Made by a program: the position numbers and the translations under genes. A DNA stretch of 64,000 nucleotides from Bradysia coprophila. Taxonomy: Eukaryota > Arthropoda > Insecta > Diptera > Sciaridae. The notes under the pieces were generated by a model. It worked only from the letters and a program-made list of their open reading frames with translations, searched no databases and was not told where the DNA came from. Below are positions 59,814 through 64,000 of the stretch, piece by piece (positions within the stretch are counted from its first letter, which is position 1; each line of letters starts with the position of its first letter). The stretch is from assembly GCF_014529535.1 (NCBI RefSeq), contig NC_050738.1, positions 8,651,410 through 8,715,409 of the forward strand. The letters are read 5' to 3'.

Positions 59814-60931
59814 ACAATGTCAAGTAACGACTAGTATGTTAGGACTCACATGCAAGAAGCATCACAACCCTAAACATTATCATTTTTATTTGTTTCAATA
59901 TACGCTTTACTATTGGTGAACTCTATCCGGAGGTCATCGCTTATTTTTGTTATTGCTGTCTACGTCGACACGTCATTAACATATGATCAGCCATTTCATA
60001 AAGGTATAACGGTCAAGTTCCATGACTACGTAAAGTTTTCATTTTCGTTTTGGTAACTTCGATAATTTCAGTAGGTTCATATAGGGTCAGTAGGTTCTAA
60101 TGTTATCGAAGCGAAATAATGTGTTATGCCGCTAAAAGCCTTTGCTTAATTGATCCAGCATTATGATGGTAAATCTATTAACTGAATTATAACATTTTAA
60201 AGTAAGGTCAGCCGGTTACGTCTGATGACATCGATGTTATTTCATTCATTTTTTTGTTTTTTTGAATTTACAATTTTTATCATTCTTCACAATAAACGAA
60301 CCGAAAAACCACCGGAAACTCATATGTGTATAACATACACGTTTGTAAAGCGTGCTGGAAAAGTTCGTGTATGAAAAACTTTTCTCTTATTCTTACTCCA
60401 TCGTAATCTTGTCTCAATTGCTGTACTTATACAAGCAAATTGACTCTCGTTTAACATCTCCCTTGAAAACCTGCGATATGTACAAGTCTCGGAATAAATA
60501 AACATAAAGAGAATTCGTTTTTTTTTCCTTTTTTAAAATGGGTGATAGTAAAACACAATATTGATATGCGCCAAAACCATTAATAAATTTATTGAATGAA
60601 AATTCTCAGAAAAAATGTAGAATTTTTTTATCAATGGTTTTACGCATTAGTTGATCTTTAATCCCAGACTGATGATTTAAGCAGAATAAAAGAAGTCAGT
60701 TGAATGAATCTACTTTATGCTGTTTTTATAGTCGAGAGTTAACATTCAGATAAAACAATATATGTTTGAGAGAGTGGAAGGAAGGAAGTAAATATAAACA
60801 GTATGCAATGCATAGATAATTTCTATCTCACATCCCTTTTAGTAAAAAATTGCAATGTACTCAATACTTAACGAGCGTCCGTAATGTGGACAATTATTGA
60901 AGTTGATAGAATTGATGCAATTTTTTGTCTA
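59814..60931. other. Non-genic region
   Basis: AT-rich sequence without a recognised gene or repeat. Confidence 0.35.
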
Positions 60932-61575
60932 AGGCCCGTCATTGGGAAATGACAGGACAGTTTCCCGAAAATGTACGGAAAATTTTATCACAAAAATTCA
61001 CCGAAAAAATTCAAAGAAACTCACCTCTTATGCTTTCCATTGTATTTGGACATAGTCTCTTTAGGTCGCCAAGGCATATTTGAACACTAAACACTTTTTA
61101 CTCGATGCAAAAACAAAGTTTTTTTTGTTTTGTCGCGACAAAAACACAGAAAATATTTCGACACAACTGTGACACTCCGCTACTATAAGTACAAGAATGA
61201 ATGTTTGCTGTGTTCACTTCACCGGTAAAATATTTTCATGCACCGAAGTGAACACAGCAAACATGAAAATATTTTACCGGCGAAGTGAACACAGCAAACA
61301 TTCATTCTTGTAATTATAGTAGCGGAGTTCCACAGTTGTGTCGAAATATTTTCTGTGTTTTTGTCACGACAAAACAAAAAGAAAAGTTTCTGTTTTTGCA
61401 TCGAGTAAAAAGTGTTTAGTGTTCAATTATGCCTTGGCGACCTAAAGAGACTATGTCCAAATACAATGGAAAGCATAAGAGGTGAGTTTCTTTGAATTTT
61501 TTCGGTGAATTTTTGTGATAAAATTTTCCGTACATTTTCGGGAAACTGTCCTGTCATTTCCCAATGACGGGCCTT
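60932..61575. mobile_element. 644-bp near-perfect inverted repeat carrying a candidate exon in each arm
   Basis: The left end AAGGCCCGTCATTGGGAAAT and the right end ATTTCCCAATGACGGGCCTT are exact inverted copies. The arms, about 300 bp each, stay almost identical to the centre, where CACCGAAGTGAACACAGC-type repeats fold. Each arm contains ATGCCTTGGCGACC opening an 18-codon frame (MPWRPKETMSKYNGKHKR) that ends at a consensus splice donor AG|GTGAGT: plus strand from 61430, and the mirror image on the minus strand in the left arm. It looks like a foldback made from two 5' ends of a DNA transposon, each with promoter and first coding exon. The parent family is not identified. Confidence 0.75.
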
Positions 61576-62567
61576 TTAAACGAAACTCAACTTGCTCTGC
61601 TAGAAAAGGGCATGACACCACTACGATATAAAGTCAATGAAAATATGAATGAAACGCCAACAGAATTCTTTTTATGAGTTTTATCACTTGACTAGACATT
61701 CGATCTATGAAAAAAAACGTATTAATATACAATTCATCGTCACTAATCCTGCTTTTCATGCATTCTGCTGCTTAAACATGTGCTGGCTCATCGGTCTATA
61801 TTCACGTTTTACACACATGAAGTCATGCACGTTTCCACATGATTTATTCACTTTACTATGGTGTAACCGTTGTGTTTCGCCTATTTACCAATTTTTATGT
61901 TTAGGTCAGTATATTTGACTAGTCTGTCATGTAAATGTTCGAAAAGTTGCGTCAGCTTTTTACTCTATCGATACAGTTCTATTATACATGTTCAATATGG
62001 GATATGACAGGAAAAATGATTTATGTTTGAAGATTTCGGTGGTTGAAGGTAGGTAGTATGCTTTTATGGGCTCAACATCTTAATTACCATATTGCGACAA
62101 ACCGATGTTTTATGGTGCAAATTGCCAAACTTTTACGATGATAATTAATGTTAAGAAACGAAATATATTTTAGCGGAAGTGCAATGGAAAAATAATAAAT
62201 TTGTGGCCCGACTTGTGCACTGCTGTAAGTTTTATGTGCATCAGTCATATGTATGTCATATTCAGTTTTCAAATAAAAATAATGATCTCAACTCAAATGA
62301 TTCAATCTTACTCATTTCAATGAAAGCCGCCACGTCCAGACTAAATATTGTTTGTCGTAAAATTATTTTATTAGTGGAAATGAATTGAAATTTGAACGAA
62401 TAACGAGTGTAACGAAAGTAAGCGCTTTTATGCAGACGACTTCAAAATATTATATCCTTTGACAAGAAGGTTTAGACATTATACTTATATTTGCCGAACA
62501 ATAAATTTTCAAAGCAAATAATTAAACATTTCACTAGAAGAAGACACTAACATTTATTGTTTTTTAG
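61576..62567. other. Non-genic region
   Basis: No exon chain or repeat recognised. It could be intronic if the candidate exon at 62568 is real. Confidence 0.35.
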
Positions 62568-62674
62568 TTGTGGAAGGAGCCGATTTCTGGGTGCATGCCA
62601 GTCACATTATGATTGTTTTAATTGCCATTTTGGTTTGGGAAATATTTATGATCATCATAACTCACACGTCCTAA
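62568..62674 (+). CDS. Candidate last exon of a small transmembrane protein
   Basis: A strong acceptor (TTATTGTTTTTTAG) is followed by a phase-1 frame reading VEGADFWVHASHIMIVLIAI and then LVWEIFMIIITHTS to a TAA stop. The centre is about 20 hydrophobic residues and would be a membrane helix close to the C-terminus. The upstream exon was not found, and the family is not recognised. Chance open sequence with AT-rich, hydrophobic codons is a serious alternative. Confidence 0.25.
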
Positions 62675-63125
62675 ACGAGACGATAACTTAATGATGTTGA
62701 CGTGTTTTCTCTTACACTATACTTTTTGTGCTGATTGTGCATTGGTGAAAATTCAATTACCTCAATCACTTTTTGTTACTATTACTGTCGATGAACGACA
62801 TTTCTAGAAGGACAAATTTTGGTGCTGGCCCAAAATTTTTGAAATATTTGTGCTGACAGAAAATGTCTGTTTGGATGAATATTAAAAATCGCTGACGAAA
62901 TGGCATGAATTTTCTATGATTGAGCAAATCTATTTTTCTTCCTGTAGTACCAAAACCTTCACATTCACTCACCAAATTTAGTACCGAAAGAGCAACATTC
63001 TCCCCTACTATTTTCTCTCAATTTTCATTCCCGCTTATGTCATTTTCGATCCTATCTTTATTCTTTCCCAAATGTGTCAAGTTGTTGTATGTACGCGAAT
63101 GTAATGTTTTTAGTGTTTTGTGACA

Positions 63126-63300
63126 ATGCATTCATAAGGATTGCTTTCAGCATTCATACGGACTGCTTTCGGCATTCATTCGGATGTCTTTCGGCATTCG
63201 TACAGATTGCTTATTTTTCGACATTTGTGAGAATACATGCACACGGAACGGACTTCTTTAGGCATTCATACGGATTACTTTCGGCATTAATATGGAATGC
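63126..63300 (+). repeat. Minisatellite of CATTCATACGGATTGCTTTCGG-type units
   Basis: Four adjacent units of 22-26 bp run from 63126 (GCATTCATAAGGATTGCTTT, then CATTCATACGGACTGCTTTC, CATTCATTCGGATGTCTTTC, CATTCGTACAGATTGCTTAT), with two more after a short interruption near 63258 and 63281. Short frames across it are repeat translations. Confidence 0.8.
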
Positions 63301-63376
63301 TTTTGCACCGGTATGTTGTTCAGTTTTGTTGTTATGTTTTGTTCGGAATGTGACTTTGGTACTCCAGGAAGAAAAA

Positions 63377-63525
63377 TAGTATACAAACCACGGATCAAAA
63401 AGGTGTGTTTTAACCACGGTGGTGAAAACGTCCTTAGTCTCCGCTCCGCTTCGCGTCGCTCCATCCCTGGACGTTTTCACCACCTGGGTCTAAAACACAC
63501 CTTTTTGATCCTTGGTATGTAACAT
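63377..63525. mobile_element. 149-bp MITE-like inverted repeat
   Basis: Left arm GATCAAAAAGGTGTGTTTTA and right arm TAAAACACACCTTTTTGATC are exact mirrors; the inner arms GGTGGTGAAAACGTCC / GGACGTTTTCACCACC are also exact. The centre CTCCGCTCCGCTTCGCGTCG is GC-rich, the same plan as the other small elements here. Confidence 0.8.
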
Positions 63526-63622
63526 ACTATTTCGTTGCATTTCGTGAAAGGATGAATTCCCTATGGACTCCTAAATTCATCGAAAAATCGTTTTACGAGA
63601 TACATCGAAATAGTACATTTCG

Positions 63623-63735
63623 TACCTAGGACTAAAAGTCTTTTTTAGCGTGTGAGAATTTTCCAGACAGAGCCGAAGGCGAGTAAATAGTATTTTTCAT
63701 ATTGGACGGAGAAAAAGTGCGACGAAGTATGAGAG
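63623..63735. repeat. Fragment of the CCTAGGACTAAAAGTC repeat family
   Basis: TTTCGTACCTAGGACTAAAA and TCCAGACAGAGCCGAAGGCG match the left arm and centre of the element at 45648-45748, and AGTATTTTTCATATTGGA matches flanking sequence of the copy at 43245-43270. The right arm is missing. Confidence 0.6.
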
Positions 63736-64000
63736 GTATGAAAAAGCGATTTGTTCTACCATAATGAAAATTTATGCTAATTTACTTAGCGGTTTTTAAT
63801 ATTTGCTGGAACTGCAGCAAAAATATTGGCAGTATAAATATTTGTGGTGCCATAAATATTAAATGAAACTCAACCACACAAACATTTTGTGTCAGTACAA
63901 ATATTTGTGTTGCGATAAAGAAAAAACCCAACGAACGTCAAAAAATTGTGAGTTACTGGCCAATGAGGGATGTGACCCACCCCTTACTAAAGATGTATTG
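63736..64000. other. End of window, nothing recognised
   Basis: AT-rich; the words AATATTTGTG/CACAAATATT recur (63835-63915) and may belong to another small inverted-repeat element cut by the window end. Confidence 0.3.

Overview
The window looks like a piece of an insect nuclear chromosome, most likely from a fly (Diptera, perhaps a nematoceran gnat or midge; this placement is inference). It is AT-rich, the genes are broken by many short introns (mostly 55-75 nt) with GT/AG borders, and the recognisable proteins are insect or metazoan orthologues: a Gs1l-like pseudouridine phosphatase, mitochondrial trifunctional protein beta, Nipped-A/TRRAP, a microsomal P450, a FAM117/GLCCI1-family protein and a tetraspanin. 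Nothing bacterial or viral was recognised as a gene.

Layout. 1-1000: Gs1l-like phosphatase (+). 1000-6140: intergenic with repeats. 6144-8053: HADHB/thiolase (-, 10 exons, first exon not settled). 8054-11556: repeat-rich gap holding several tiny inverted-repeat elements. 11557-24896: complete Nipped-A/TRRAP (+), 26 exons that join to an open frame of 3874 residues; intron 1 uses a GC donor. 25150-31155: P450 (-), five exons joining to 492 residues; its second intron is swollen to 4.35 kb by a 4.0 kb inverted-repeat element built from GAGAC-type tandem repeats and containing a 5S rRNA-like fragment. 31605-35004: FAM117/GLCCI1-family gene (+), six exons, 326 residues, with a tetraspanin gene (-) inside intron 4 and two short DNA-transposon derivatives inside intron 5.

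35005-43500: AT-rich intergenic or 3' UTR sequence with nested inverted-repeat elements. 43540-49700: four tandem duplications of a small cysteine-rich gene; three keep two good coding exons, the fourth lost its coding part and was then split by a 2056-bp foldback element with a clean 7-bp target duplication. 51003-53903: small secreted cysteine-rich protein (-), three exons, 137 residues. 53904-64000: mostly non-genic, with a foldback-like element carrying tRNA-like sequence, a 644-bp near-perfect inverted repeat whose arms both carry what looks like a transposon first exon, MITEs, a minisatellite and one candidate transmembrane exon.

The named genes are housekeeping or detoxification functions that do not form one pathway. 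What sets this window apart is the density of inverted-repeat DNA at every scale, from a 96-bp palindrome to a 4-kb multi-repeat foldback. All identifications come from reading motifs by eye; no database search was run.
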